Shown: positions 1 through 9,196 of the stretch, piece by piece
How the letters are laid out: each line of letters begins with the position of its first letter
Position numbering within the stretch: the stretch's first letter is position 1
Assembly: GCF_007991175.1 (NCBI RefSeq)
Contig: NZ_BJXV01000023.1
Coordinates: 1 to 49,682 of the forward strand
Reading direction: 5' to 3'
Origin: Halovibrio variabilis
GTDB lineage: Bacteria > Pseudomonadota > Gammaproteobacteria > Pseudomonadales > Halomonadaceae
DNA: 49,682 bases
Translations under genes and position numbers: made by a program
Notes under the pieces: generated by a model
The model's database searches: none
What the model was told of the DNA's origin: nothing
Seen by the model: the letters and a program-made list of their open reading frames with translations, nothing else

Positions 1-233
1 ACAGGACTGCAAGACCGCCATCCATGGCGAAATAACCGCGCGTCACCCTATCGCCGATACCAGAAAGCGGTCTTGAACGCTTTCTACACGTGCGATTGCC
101 CTAGCAGGTGACGTTAACCCATAAAGGGCGATAGACTAAATGACTACTCTAGCTATTAAGCATAGTTAGATATTAAAGGCGCGAGTGGCACCCAGCTCGC
201 GCTGTTCGATCGCCAGATAAAAGGACTGTCGTC

Positions 234-1280
234 ATGACCTCGGAGTGTAGCCCACGTTTTTTAGCCAGTGATAACACCTCCGGTATCTGTCCGGAGGCGA
301 TGGAATACCTGCTTGAAGCCAATCGTTGCGATGATTTGGCCTACGGTAACGATACTTGGACGGCTCGCGCCGCAGACCGCTTCCGCGAGATGTTTGACTA
401 CGACTGCGACGTTTTCTTTGTTTTCAACGGCACCGCCGCTAACTCATTGGCGCTCTCCGCCATGGGCCGCAGCTACCACAGTGTGATTTGCCACGAGTTG
501 GCGCATATCGAAACTGACGAGTGCGGCGGCCCTGAGTTCTTTTCTAACGGCGCCAAGCTGCTGACGTCACCTGGCGCTGATGGCAAGCTGACGCCGGAAG
601 GCATAGAGGCGCTGGTAACCAAGCGCAGTGACATTCACTACCCCAAACCCAAAGTGGTATCGCTCACTCAAGCCACCGAAGTAGGTACGCTCTATTCTCG
701 CGAAGAGCTCATGGCCATTCGCGCTATTGCCGATAAGCACGACTTGCGCCTGCACATGGACGGCGCTCGCTTTGCCAACGCCTGTGCCAGCCTGGATGCA
801 ACACCCGCCGAATTAACCTGGCAGGTGGGCGTCGACGCGCTGTGTTTTTCGGGGACCAAAAACGGCTTAGCCTTTGGCGAAGCAATTTTATTTTTTAATC
901 GTGAACTAGCCGAAGATTTCTCCTACCGCTGCAAGCAGGCGGGTCAGCTCGCTTCCAAAATGCGCTTTGTGTCGGCACCTTGGTTAGGGTTATTAGAGAG
1001 TGGCGCCTGGTTGACGAATGCCCAGCATGCCAACGCGATGGCGCGCTATTTATCAGAAGGATTGCAGGCCCTACCCGGCGTATCGCTGATGTTTCCTACC
1101 CAAGCGAACAGCGTTTTCGTTGAATTACCCCTCCCAGCCATTGAAGCGTTGAAAGCGAAAGGCTGGACCTTCTATACTTTTATTGGCGCCGGTGGTGCCC
1201 GTTTCGTATGCGCTTGGAACACCACCGTTGAGCTGTTGGACGCACTGTTAGCTGATATTCGCTCGGTACTTGCGCGCTAG
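234..1280 (+). CDS. ltaE: Low-specificity L-threonine aldolase
   Basis: PLP-dependent fold-type I enzyme that cleaves L-threonine or L-allo-threonine to glycine and acetaldehyde in the cytoplasm. The 348-residue length is normal for the family. Seen directly: an N-terminal substrate/PLP loop around residues 12-20 (SDNTSGICP), the aspartate that pairs with the PLP ring nitrogen in HMDGARFANA (D176), and the Schiff-base lysine in FSGTKNG (K209). The chosen ATG is preceded by AAGGA at a good distance. The gene stands alone, with about 290 bases before the next gene. The 233 bases upstream hold no gene I can see and no promoter I can defend. Confidence 0.93.
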   Translation: MTSECSPRFLASDNTSGICPEAMEYLLEANRCDDLAYGNDTWTARAADRFREMFDYDCDVFFVFNGTAANSLALSAMGRSYHSVICHELAHIETDECGGPEFFSNGAKLLTSPGADGKLTPEGIEALVTKRSDIHYPKPKVVSLTQATEVGTLYSREELMAIRAIADKHDLRLHMDGARFANACASLDATPAELTWQVGVDALCFSGTKNGLAFGEAILFFNRELAEDFSYRCKQAGQLASKMRFVSAPWLGLLESGAWLTNAQHANAMARYLSEGLQALPGVSLMFPTQANSVFVELPLPAIEALKAKGWTFYTFIGAGGARFVCAWNTTVELLDALLADIRSVLAR

Positions 1281-1570
1281 ACGCGCCTATTGACCATCTC
1301 TTGCTGCTGTTTGACACTTTTCTACTCGGTCCTGCCGCTGTTCCCGGCGGTGGGTCTGCTTCAGTGCTTTGCGTGCTTGTCTGTTGAGCGGTTCAACGCA
1401 ACTTATCTTGCGAATAATTCTCCTAATAATATCGCTGCTGCGTTGAAGGTTTAGCCATCACTTTTTGCTAATGCTGACTACGCTGAAAAAAGCGACACCT
1501 CGTTTGGCACACCGCTGCGACACATTTGGCTTGGCGGTGACTGCCTGGGGATGGGCCACAGGAGAGTTCC

Positions 1571-3493
1571 ATGAGCATCTTTGATCACGTTCAAGACCGT
1601 TTTTCCCGCGTTCAGCAAGAAGACATGAGCCTGGAAGAGTATCTGGCGTTATGTCGCCGTGAGCCAAAAGTGTATGCCAGTGCCGCCGAGCGTATGCTGG
1701 AGGCCATTGGCGAGCCCGAGGTTATCGACACGGCAAAAGACCCACGGCTATCGCGTATTTTTTCCAATAAAGTGATCCGCCGTTATCCCGCCTTTGCCGA
1801 GTTCCACGGTATGGAAGAAGCCATTGAGCAAATCGTGTCTTACTTCCGTCACGCCTCTCAAGGACTCGAAGAGCGCAAGCAGATCCTTTATTTGCTGGGC
1901 CCCGTGGGGGGCGGTAAGTCGTCGCTAGCGGAGCGCCTTAAGCTGTTGATGGAGCGTATCCCGTTTTATGCCATTAAAGGCTCGCCGGTTTACGAGTCAC
2001 CGCTGGGGCTGTTCTCGCCCGAAGAAGATGGTGAGCTGCTGGAAAAAGAGTACGGCATTCCCCAGCGCTACCTGAAAAGCGTGATGTCGCCCTGGGCCGC
2101 TAAACGGCTAAAAGAGTATGGCGGCGATATCTCTCAATTTCGGGTGGTGCGTCTGTATCCCTCTCGGCTCAACCAAATCGCTATCTCGAAAACCGAGCCG
2201 GGGGATGAGAATAACCAGGACATCTCGTCACTGGTGGGTAAAGTGGATATTCGCCAGTTAGAGCTTTACTCGCAAGACGACCCCGACGCTTATAGCTTTT
2301 CCGGTGGCTTGTGCCGCGCCAACCAGGGGCTAATGGAGTTTGTGGAGATGTTTAAAGCGCCGATTAAGGTGCTGCATCCGCTGCTTACTGCCACCCAGGA
2401 GGGCAACTACAACCCCACTGAAGGCATGGGGGCGATCCCCTTTGACGGCATTATCTTGGCCCACTCCAACGAGTCGGAGTGGCAGGCATTCCGTAATAAC
2501 CGTAACAATGAAGCGTTTCTTGATCGGGTCTATATCGTCAAGGTGCCTTACTGCCTGCGCGTGTCAGAAGAGATAAAAATCTACCAGAAGCTGCTTGAGG
2601 AATCGTCCCTCAACGCAGCGCCTTGCGCACCCGACACGCTGCGCATGCTGGCTCAGTTCTCCGTGCTTTCCCGCTTGAAGGTGCCGGAAAACTCCAACGT
2701 CTACTCTAAAATGCGCGTTTATGACGGGGAGAATTTGAAAGATACCGACCCCCGCGCCAAGTCGATTCAAGAGTACCGCGACGCCGCAGGCGTAGACGAG
2801 GGGATGGAGGGGCTCTCGACGCGCTTTGCTTTTAAGATTCTCTCCAAGGTATTTAACTTTGATAACACGGAAGTCGCCGCCAACCCGGTGCATTTGCTTT
2901 ACGTGTTGGAACAGGCGTTGGAGCGCGAGCAGCTACCGCCAGAAGTGTTCGAGCGCTACTTAGGCTTTATCAAGGAGTACATGGCCCCTCGCTACGTGGA
3001 CTTTATTGGTAAAGAGATTCAAACCGCTTACCTAGAATCCTATAGCGAGTATGGGCAGAACATCTTCGACCGCTATGTTACCTACGCTGATTTCTGGATT
3101 CAGGATCAAGAGTACCGTGACCACGAAACCGGCGAGTTGCTGAACCGTCAAGCGCTCAACGAAGAACTGGAGAAAATCGAGAAACCGGCTGGGATTTCCA
3201 ATCCTAAAGACTTCCGCCATGAAGTGGTTAACTTTGTGTTGCGGGCGCGGGCGCAGAATAACGGCATGAACCCGAGCTGGCAGTCCTACGAAAAGCTCAA
3301 AGGTGTTATCGAGCACAAGATGTTTGCCAATACCGAAGAGCTGCTGCCGGTGATTTCGTTTAATGCCAAGGCGTCTAAATCGGATCACAAAAAGCACCAA
3401 GACTTCGTTGCGCGGATGGTGGAGCGTGGCTACACCGAGAAACAGGTTCGGCTGCTTTCCGAGTGGTATTTGCGTGTGCGTAAGTCGCAGTAG
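1571..3493 (+). CDS. prkA: PrkA-type serine protein kinase (YeaG)
   Basis: AAA+ family serine protein kinase, 640 residues against about 644 for E. coli YeaG. The N-terminal PrkA AAA domain shows a Walker A motif GPVGGGKS at residues 110-117; the C-terminal half is the kinase-like PrkA domain. The ATG follows AGGAGA. It heads a three-gene set with yeaH (100-base gap) and spoVR (24-base gap), the conserved arrangement across proteobacteria. In E. coli these genes respond to RpoS and nitrogen starvation. I could not find a convincing sigma-54 or sigma-70 site in the 290 bases upstream, so regulation here is inferred from the family only. Confidence 0.95.
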   Translation: MSIFDHVQDRFSRVQQEDMSLEEYLALCRREPKVYASAAERMLEAIGEPEVIDTAKDPRLSRIFSNKVIRRYPAFAEFHGMEEAIEQIVSYFRHASQGLEERKQILYLLGPVGGGKSSLAERLKLLMERIPFYAIKGSPVYESPLGLFSPEEDGELLEKEYGIPQRYLKSVMSPWAAKRLKEYGGDISQFRVVRLYPSRLNQIAISKTEPGDENNQDISSLVGKVDIRQLELYSQDDPDAYSFSGGLCRANQGLMEFVEMFKAPIKVLHPLLTATQEGNYNPTEGMGAIPFDGIILAHSNESEWQAFRNNRNNEAFLDRVYIVKVPYCLRVSEEIKIYQKLLEESSLNAAPCAPDTLRMLAQFSVLSRLKVPENSNVYSKMRVYDGENLKDTDPRAKSIQEYRDAAGVDEGMEGLSTRFAFKILSKVFNFDNTEVAANPVHLLYVLEQALEREQLPPEVFERYLGFIKEYMAPRYVDFIGKEIQTAYLESYSEYGQNIFDRYVTYADFWIQDQEYRDHETGELLNRQALNEELEKIEKPAGISNPKDFRHEVVNFVLRARAQNNGMNPSWQSYEKLKGVIEHKMFANTEELLPVISFNAKASKSDHKKHQDFVARMVERGYTEKQVRLLSEWYLRVRKSQ

Positions 3494-3593
3494 CGCTCAG
3501 CTGAACGTAGCGCTCAAAAGAGTAGGGTTTGTGCGAAAAATCACCGAGTAATCGTTATTTTCGTTCAAAGCCGGGGTTTTTTACGGAGGTCGT

Positions 3594-4880
3594 ATGACCT
3601 ACTTCATCGATCGCAGGCCTAACGCTAAACACAAAAGCGCAGTGAATCGTCAGCGCTTTTTGGAGCGCTACCGAAAGCATATCAAGCGCTCGGTGGAAGA
3701 GGCTGTGAACCGTCGCTCGATTACCGATATGGAGCGAGGGGAAAAAGTCTCTATCCCCGTCAAGGATATTTCAGAGCCGGTATTTCAACACGGCCCAGGC
3801 GGCGCGCGTGACATTGTGGCACCCGGCAACAAGGAATTTATCGCCGGTGATAAAATTCGCCGCCCCAGCGGCCAAGGAGGCGGAGATGGGGCCGGAGAAG
3901 GGGGCGCTTCCAACCAGGGCGAAGGGGTGGATGAGTTTGCTTTCACTCTCAGCCGTGAGGAGTTTCTAGAGTTTGTTTTTGAAGGCCTGGAGCTGCCTCA
4001 TTTGCAGCGCAAGTCGCTCAAGTCGTTGGAAGAAATCAAGATGGTGCGGGCCGGCCTTGCCCGCGAAGGGGTGCCCTCCCGGATTAGCATTACCCGGTCA
4101 ATGCGTGAAGCCTACGCAAGGCGTATTGCCATGCGCGCGCCGATCAAGCGGGCGCTGAAAGAAGCCGTTGAGGCACTCGAAGTCGAAGAGCACAAAGACC
4201 CGGTTTTGCGTAACCCTAAGCGTATCAGCGAACTCAAAGCCGAGATTGAACGCCTGGAGAAACGTATTGCGGGCGTACCTTTTATCGATACCTACGACTT
4301 GCGCTACCACCAGCTCAGCCCGCAGCCGCAGCCATCCAATCAGGCAGTGATGTTTTGCGTGATGGATGTCTCCGGGTCGATGACCCAAAACCACAAAGAC
4401 ATCGCTAAGCGCTTTTTCCTTCTGCTGTATATGTTTTTGGAAAAGCACTACGAGAAGGTCGAGCTAGTGTTTGTGCGCCACCATACCGCGGCGCGTGAGG
4501 TGGGCGAAGAGGAATTCTTCTACTCGCGAGAAACCGGCGGCACGATTGTTTCCAGTGCGCTGAACCTGGTCAATAAGATCATCGAAAAGCGCTACCCTGT
4601 GGGCCAGTGGAATCTGTATGTGGCCCAGGCGTCGGATGGTGACAACTGGGATGATGACTCGAATATCTGCCGCGATTTGCTGGTCAAAGAGTTGATGCCG
4701 CAGTTGCAGTATTACGCCTATGTAGAGATTACACCTCACGACCATCAGTCGCTATGGCATGAATATGAAAGTGTAGTGAAGCAGTTTCCCGAACGCTTTG
4801 CGATGCAACAGATCGTCGAGGCGGGCGATATTTATCCGGTCTTTCGCGAATTGTTTAAGCGCCGCTTAAACCAGTCCTAA
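3594..4880 (+). CDS. yeaH: YeaH/DUF444 family protein with von Willebrand A-like domain
   Basis: Conserved partner of PrkA, 428 residues. Residues 1-90 are basic and probably extended. Residues 92-112 form a Gly-rich linker. A helical basic stretch at about 180-225 may be coiled coil. The C-terminal half is a VWA-like domain with a MIDAS metal motif D-V-S-G-S at residues 258-262. The role is unknown beyond association with the PrkA kinase and stress adaptation. Start chosen at the ATG 6 bases after a near-perfect ACGGAGGT ribosome site. The strong site suggests independent efficient translation despite the 100-base gap from prkA. Confidence 0.93.
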   Translation: MTYFIDRRPNAKHKSAVNRQRFLERYRKHIKRSVEEAVNRRSITDMERGEKVSIPVKDISEPVFQHGPGGARDIVAPGNKEFIAGDKIRRPSGQGGGDGAGEGGASNQGEGVDEFAFTLSREEFLEFVFEGLELPHLQRKSLKSLEEIKMVRAGLAREGVPSRISITRSMREAYARRIAMRAPIKRALKEAVEALEVEEHKDPVLRNPKRISELKAEIERLEKRIAGVPFIDTYDLRYHQLSPQPQPSNQAVMFCVMDVSGSMTQNHKDIAKRFFLLLYMFLEKHYEKVELVFVRHHTAAREVGEEEFFYSRETGGTIVSSALNLVNKIIEKRYPVGQWNLYVAQASDGDNWDDDSNICRDLLVKELMPQLQYYAYVEITPHDHQSLWHEYESVVKQFPERFAMQQIVEAGDIYPVFRELFKRRLNQS

Positions 4881-4904
4881 CGACCGCGTACGGAGGAAGG
4901 GGCC

Positions 4905-6470
4905 ATGAATGCGACCCGTAAGCCGATTGCGACCGGCTCTGATTGGAACTTTAACGTGCTGGAGCGTTTCGATGCCGAACTAGCCAGGCTCGCCGATATC
5001 TACCGCCTGGATACCTATCCCAACCAAATCGAAGTCATCACCACAGAACAGATGATGGATGCCTATGCGAGCGTTGGCATGCCGGTGGGCTACCATCACT
5101 GGTCGTTTGGCAAACAATTCTTAGCCGTTGAGCAGGCCTATAAGCGCGGCCAAATGGGCTTGGCCTATGAACTGGTGATTAATTCAGACCCCTGCATCGC
5201 CTACCTGATGGAGGAAAATACGCTGATGATGCAGGTGCTGGTGATGGCCCACGCCTGCTACGGGCACAACTCCTTTTTCAAAGGCAATTACCTGTTCCGC
5301 ACCTGGACCGACGCTTCTTCCATCGTTGATTACCTGGTGTTTGCGCGACAGTATATCGCCAAGTGCGAAGAGCGCCACGGCGTGCAGGCTGTTGAGCAAT
5401 TGCTAGATGCGTGCCACGCGTTGCAAAACTATGGTGTCGACCGTTACAAGCGGCCCTCGCCGATCTCAGCGGAGGAAGAGGCCAAGCGCCAGGATGAGCG
5501 TGAAACCTATTTGCAAGCCCAGGTTAATACGCTGTGGCGGACTATCCCCGAGGCGCCGACGGGGGAACCCCCGCTGCCGGGCAGCCTGCATAGTGGCGGT
5601 GATGATGACCCACTCGGCTTGCACAGCGGCGGTCGTTACCCCCCAGAGCCTCAGGAAAACCTGCTTTACTTTATTGAGAAAAACGCCCCGTTGCTGGCGC
5701 CGTGGCAGCGTGAGATCGTGCGCATTGTGCGCAAGCTGGCACAGTATTTTTATCCTCAGCGGCAAACCCAGGTGATGAATGAAGGCTGGGCGTGCTTCTG
5801 GCATTACACCTTGATGAACCGTCTCTATGACGACGGCAACGTCGATGAAGGGCTGATGCTGGAGTTTTTACAGTCGCATGCCGCGGTGATTAACCAGCCG
5901 CCGTTCGATAGCCCTCACTACAGCGGTATTAACCCCTATGCCTTGGGCTTCGCGATCTTTATGGACATTAAGCGCATCTGTGAAGCGCCTACCGACGAGG
6001 ATCGCCAGTGGTTTCCGGATATGGCGGGCTCACCTTGGCGGGATACGCTTGAGTTTGCGATGCGTAACTTTAAGGATGAATCGTTTATTCAGCAGTTTCT
6101 ATCCCCCAAGGTGATGCGTGATCATAAGCTGTTTTTAGTGGTGGACGACGATCAGGCTGAGAACCTAGAAGTGGCGGCGATTCATAACGAACAGGGCTAC
6201 CGTCGGGTCCGCGAAGCGCTCGCTACCCAGTATGCGCTGTCTGTTCGTGAACCTAATATCCAGGTGGTGGAAGCGGCTATCCGCGGGGATCGTTCATTGA
6301 CGCTCCACCACGTGCAGGATAGTCGCCGTCCGCTAGGGCGCAGCGTTTATCCGGTCATTCGCCACTTGCAACAACTCTGGGGGTTTCCCGTTCATTTGGT
6401 CTCGATGGAAGAAGGGCACGTCACTCGTCGCTTTCATTGGCCAATAGAGGACGAAAACACGACGGCGTAG
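4905..6470 (+). CDS. ycgB: SpoVR family protein (YcgB-like)
   Basis: Cytoplasmic protein of the SpoVR/YcgB family, 521 residues (E. coli YcgB about 510). The family is named from Bacillus spore cortex formation, but in non-sporulating proteobacteria it travels with prkA and yeaH and is linked to stationary-phase or stress physiology. Its biochemical function is not established. The ATG is preceded by ACGGAGGAAGG. It is the third gene of the prkA-yeaH-spoVR set, 24 bases behind yeaH. A Gly/Pro-rich insertion at residues about 210-245 (PTGEPPLPG, then two LHSGG motifs) looks like a flexible linker between the two halves. Confidence 0.93.
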   Translation: MNATRKPIATGSDWNFNVLERFDAELARLADIYRLDTYPNQIEVITTEQMMDAYASVGMPVGYHHWSFGKQFLAVEQAYKRGQMGLAYELVINSDPCIAYLMEENTLMMQVLVMAHACYGHNSFFKGNYLFRTWTDASSIVDYLVFARQYIAKCEERHGVQAVEQLLDACHALQNYGVDRYKRPSPISAEEEAKRQDERETYLQAQVNTLWRTIPEAPTGEPPLPGSLHSGGDDDPLGLHSGGRYPPEPQENLLYFIEKNAPLLAPWQREIVRIVRKLAQYFYPQRQTQVMNEGWACFWHYTLMNRLYDDGNVDEGLMLEFLQSHAAVINQPPFDSPHYSGINPYALGFAIFMDIKRICEAPTDEDRQWFPDMAGSPWRDTLEFAMRNFKDESFIQQFLSPKVMRDHKLFLVVDDDQAENLEVAAIHNEQGYRRVREALATQYALSVREPNIQVVEAAIRGDRSLTLHHVQDSRRPLGRSVYPVIRHLQQLWGFPVHLVSMEEGHVTRRFHWPIEDENTTA

Positions 6471-6474
6471 AAAC

Positions 6475-6498
6475 GCTTTTATAAAAGCAGCTTTTTTA
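6475..6498 (+). terminator. Possible weak terminator after spoVR
   Basis: A perfect 14-base palindrome GCTTTTATAAAAGC begins 5 bases after the spoVR stop and is followed within a few bases by a run of six T. The stem is AT-rich, so it may be only an auxiliary terminator ahead of the much stronger hairpin at 6534-6562. Confidence 0.35.
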
Positions 6499-6533
6499 TA
6501 AACCAGCGTTTGATAAATATAACTGGCCTATAT

Positions 6534-6562
6534 AACTCCCTCGCCCAATGGGCGGGGGAGTT
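6534..6562. terminator. Strong bidirectional hairpin between convergent spoVR and HiPIP genes
   Basis: A 13-bp stem with one G-T wobble (AACTCCCTCGCCC against GGGCGGGGGAGTT) and a three-base AAT loop. It lies between the ends of the plus-strand spoVR gene and the minus-strand HiPIP gene. Neither side has a long T run, but position and stability fit a shared terminator. Confidence 0.6.
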
Positions 6563-6574
6563 TCGTAAGCGCTG

Positions 6575-6613
6575 GCACTTCTTTCAAGCACTTCTTTCAA
6601 GCACTTCTTTCAA
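6575..6613. repeat. Three perfect 13-bp tandem repeats
   Basis: The unit GCACTTCTTTCAA occurs three times without mismatch. It sits in the 3' untranslated side of the HiPIP gene, ending 4 bases before its stop codon and starting 12 bases after the strong convergent hairpin. It is outside any coding frame I accept and may be a slippage-prone microsatellite-like tract. Confidence 0.9.
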
Positions 6614-6617
6614 GCGC

Positions 6618-6932
6618 TTAGCTTTGGGCGGTCCAGGATTGGCACCAGCCAGCAGGCGCTACGCTGTTTCCTGGAAACAGTTGGCAACCCTGATTATCTG
6701 CTTTGTAGAACATGCAGTTACTGCAGACTTCGCCCTCTTCATACGCCGGGTGATCACTGGCTTCACTGGCGTCTTCTACGTAGTTAAGTGCTTGGGCGTT
6801 GCTTGCGGAAGGATCAAGACGCGGTAGCTCTTGAGCGAAGGCAGTCTTGGACAGAATGCCCGCGCCAAGCGGTAGGGCAGCAAGCCCTAATAGGCTGTTG
6901 CGCATGAAGTCACGACGGCTTTTATTAGCCAT
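6618..6932 (-). CDS. Tat-exported high-potential iron-sulfur protein (HiPIP)
   Basis: Small periplasmic [4Fe-4S] electron carrier, 104 residues. The first 33 residues are a twin-arginine signal (RRDFMR, a hydrophobic stretch, then AFA/QE as the likely cleavage site). That fits export of a folded cluster protein by Tat. The mature part has the four cluster cysteines in HiPIP spacing: C70, C73, C83 and C97, the last in the typical GWC. HiPIPs usually donate electrons to oxidases or reaction centres; no partner is encoded nearby. The ATG follows AAGGAGA on the minus strand. Confidence 0.93.
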   Translation of the reverse strand: MANKSRRDFMRNSLLGLAALPLGAGILSKTAFAQELPRLDPSASNAQALNYVEDASEASDHPAYEEGEVCSNCMFYKADNQGCQLFPGNSVAPAGWCQSWTAQS

Positions 6933-7193
6933 GATTTCTCCTTATCGTCACGGTTTGACGTTTTTCACGGTTGTCGGGTGGTTATCCACCTCTTAAAACT
7001 CCGAATGAAGCTTGGACGGAGTTCCTCATTCCATGCTAGCGGATGTACAAAGGTTGTGCGAATAACCTGACGTGTATAGCGACAATTAGCCACGCTGACC
7101 CAGGGTGGTACGCCCGCCTCTCAGTCGCTGCTATACTCTGCGCGACTTGGGAACTACGTGTTGACCGTGAATTTTTTTAGGGAAGGATGGGCT

Positions 7194-7469
7194 ATGCAAA
7201 ACGCAGTCATTTTAATCAATACCGATAAAGGCCAAGTGAAGGCGGTCGCCGAGCGTTTGGCAGAACTAGAAGGCATTAGCGAAGTTTATTCTACCTGCGG
7301 TCGTTATGACTTGGTGGCAATTGCTCGTACCCGCGATTTTGAGGGCCTGGCCGAGCTGGTGACTGAACGCTTGAACGCCGTTGAAGGTATCAGCGATACA
7401 GAAACCCTCAATGCCATGCAGGTTCACTCCCGTCACGATTTAGAAACCATGTTTTCACTGGGTTGGTAA
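7194..7469 (+). CDS. Stand-alone Lrp/AsnC ligand-binding (RAM) domain protein
   Basis: 91-residue protein corresponding to only the C-terminal ligand-binding RAM domain of Lrp/AsnC regulators. The DNA-binding HTH domain is absent. The fold pattern runs from VILINTDKGQV to YSTCGRYDLVAIA and the closing HSRHDLETMF. Such proteins are thought to oligomerise and bind amino acids, possibly modulating full-length Lrp proteins. The start at 7194 is preferred because GGAAGG lies just upstream; an in-frame ATG/TTG-type start at 7158 would add 12 residues without a good ribosome site. Confidence 0.85.
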   Translation: MQNAVILINTDKGQVKAVAERLAELEGISEVYSTCGRYDLVAIARTRDFEGLAELVTERLNAVEGISDTETLNAMQVHSRHDLETMFSLGW

Positions 7470-7557
7470 CGCACTGACGGTTCGGCAACTTAAAATATTT
7501 ACACTGAAATGCTACAAAAATCACAAGGCGCTTGAACGCGCTCATTAGGGAGCAAGT

Positions 7558-8421
7558 GTGTTGGGAACCTCATTTTTGCGCTGGCGCCGACAGGGGAAGC
7601 GTCTGGGCATTGCTTTGTTGTTTGTGGTGGTGGGTACCGGGCTGTGGGAATTTCAGGAGCGCCAGCATAAAGATGCCTACACCTGGATGGGCGTTCCTAC
7701 CTGGGAAACGTTTCGTCCCACGACGATGCACCGAGTGCTGCGTAATGATGGCTATTTAGTCGGCTGGTCCGATGTGCGCGTGAATCCGCTGTGGGTCAGC
7801 TACCAGGTGGCAGTGGTTGACGATTCAAGCATTGGCGCGCGGCCTAATTTTCAAACCGATTGGCGCACCCTGTGGCCGGTGGGCACCAACAGTTACGCGG
7901 GCAGCGGCTACGATCGAGGTCATCTGGCGCCTAATTACGCCATCGCCGCCGTGCATGGGCGCAGCGCTCAAGTCGATACCTTCTTAATGAGCAACATGAC
8001 CCCGCAGCGGCCTAACCTCAATCGGCAGCTCTGGCAGCGCTTGGAAGAAGCCGTCATGGATCACTTCGCGCCGCGGTTTGACCGCCTGCAGGTGATTACA
8101 GGGCCGGTGTTTCCTGAACACTTTATGGATAACGTGTTTAATCGCGTGGGTTTGGTCGAAGTGCCGGAGGCGTTTTATAAAATTATCGTCGTGCCCCATA
8201 GCGAAGGGCCTTTGGCGCTAGCGTTCATCATGCCGCAAGACGTGCGCGGTAATGAGCCGTTAGATGACTATTTAGTCACCATCGATGAAATCGAAGCGCG
8301 CACCGGGCTGAACTTCTTTCCAGACCTAACGCCCGCGATGGAAGCCGTACTAGAAGGCGAGCGGCGCACGCAAGGGTGGGCGCTTGAGGAAGTTGCAAAG
8401 AAGCCGGGGCGTTTTCAGTAA
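7558..8421 (+). CDS. Membrane-anchored DNA/RNA non-specific endonuclease (NucA family)
   Basis: Sugar-nonspecific nuclease of the beta-beta-alpha-Me (Serratia nuclease/NucA/EndoG) family, 287 residues. Residues 15-30 form a single hydrophobic segment that is either an uncleaved anchor or a signal sequence. The catalytic block is DRGH at 119-122 (general base H122), followed by SNMTPQ at 145-150 and the Asn-containing LN at 154-155 that in the family holds the Mg ion. Likely acts in the periplasm or at the cell surface on extracellular nucleic acid. The start is a GTG five bases after AGGGAG; a TTG codon follows it directly. Confidence 0.88.
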   Translation: MLGTSFLRWRRQGKRLGIALLFVVVGTGLWEFQERQHKDAYTWMGVPTWETFRPTTMHRVLRNDGYLVGWSDVRVNPLWVSYQVAVVDDSSIGARPNFQTDWRTLWPVGTNSYAGSGYDRGHLAPNYAIAAVHGRSAQVDTFLMSNMTPQRPNLNRQLWQRLEEAVMDHFAPRFDRLQVITGPVFPEHFMDNVFNRVGLVEVPEAFYKIIVVPHSEGPLALAFIMPQDVRGNEPLDDYLVTIDEIEARTGLNFFPDLTPAMEAVLEGERRTQGWALEEVAKKPGRFQ

Positions 8422-8536
8422 GGCAGGAACGTCAATAAAGCTACAGAATAGAACAATAACAAGAACGTCGATAAAATAATAAGAAGTGCAAACGAGGGGG
8501 GTAACAGTAACGATGCGGACTGGTCCATGTAACTCA

Positions 8537-8623
8537 TGGTGCCCAGGAGAGGACTTGAACCTCCACGTCCATACGGACACTAGCACCTGAAGCTAGCGCG
8601 TCTACCAATTCCGCCACCTGGGC
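8537..8623 (-). tRNA. tRNA-Leu (CAG), copy 3 in transcription order
   Basis: 87 nucleotides including an encoded 3' CCA. The acceptor GCCCAGG pairs with CCTGGGC; the anticodon loop TTCAGGT gives anticodon CAG, reading CUG. A long class II variable arm (GTCC-GTAT-GGAC) and a normal T arm (GGTTCAAGTCC) are present. It is the promoter-distal copy of three tandem minus-strand copies. Confidence 0.97.
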
Positions 8624-8683
8624 GCATCGTTTAAAGCGTAATCGTTTAAAGCTTGGATGAACTGCTTGTCATTTGTGTTCGTA

Positions 8684-8770
8684 TGGTGCCCAGGAGAGGA
8701 CTTGAACCTCCACGTCCATACAGACACTAGCACCTGAAGCTAGCGCGTCTACCAATTCCGCCACCTGGGC
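8684..8770 (-). tRNA. tRNA-Leu (CAG), copy 2 in transcription order
   Basis: 87 nucleotides with encoded CCA and anticodon CAG. Identical to the copy at 8537-8623 except for one base in the variable arm stem, GTCT instead of GTCC, which keeps pairing as a G-U wobble. It is 60 bases from the distal copy and 90 from the proximal one. Confidence 0.97.
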
Positions 8771-8860
8771 GAACACAAAGTTACTTAACACCACGCTATT
8801 TAACACCGCATTGTTATAACCAACATTGTGGCATAAACAACATCGTTACATAAAATAGTA

Positions 8861-8947
8861 TGGTGCCCAGAAGAGGACTTGAACCTCCACGTCCATACGG
8901 ACACTAGCACCTGAAGCTAGCGCGTCTACCAATTCCGCCATCTGGGC
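8861..8947 (-). tRNA. tRNA-Leu (CAG), copy 1 in transcription order
   Basis: 87 nucleotides with encoded CCA and anticodon CAG. The last acceptor pair differs from the other two copies: GCCCAGA pairs with TCTGGGC, a compensatory G-C to A-T change on both strands of the stem. It lies directly behind the promoter at 8959-8986. Confidence 0.97.
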
Positions 8948-8958
8948 AAGTGGCGCGT

Positions 8959-8986
8959 ATAATACCGGGGTGATGGTTAAATGCAA
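8959..8986 (-). promoter_or_regulatory. Sigma-70 promoter of the tRNA-Leu cluster
   Basis: On the minus strand TTGCAT (8981-8986) and TATTAT (8959-8964) are separated by 16 bases. The stretch after the -10 is GC-rich (ACGCGCCAC), as expected for stable RNA promoters under stringent control. The predicted start falls a few bases ahead of the first tRNA. Confidence 0.75.
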
Positions 8987-9196
8987 GGCCTGCGGCGCGG
9001 TTTTTATAACGCAAAATGGATAAACAACGGCTAAGACGGTTGGGTGAATGAACGTGCAGCGCTATACTGGGTGTATGACTAAACAAAACATTATTCATTT
9101 CAGTCTCTCAAGCGCTGAAATAGCCCGCCCGCAACGCACCGCGTTTGCGCCTTTTTTATGCCGCTCGCAAATGACGCCATCAAGGATGTTGATCGC

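Noticed and set aside
1443..1570. Possible sigma-54 or sigma-70 promoter of prkA
   Set aside because: No GG-N10-GC element with correct spacing was found, and TTGAAG-N18-GCTAAT is too weak to claim.
6510..6827. 105-codon plus-strand frame overlapping the HiPIP gene
   Set aside because: It covers the terminator hairpin and the 13-bp repeats and is antisense to a well-supported HiPIP with all four cysteines.
8626..8652. 12-bp direct repeat ATCGTTTAAAGC between tRNA genes as an attachment site
   Set aside because: It is two adjacent copies in the spacer, not at a tRNA 3' end, and there is no integrase or foreign DNA between copies.
9158..9196. Upstream ATG as the rnr start
   Set aside because: No ribosome site precedes it, and homologous RNase R proteins begin near MKYWTLSDDP at 9197.
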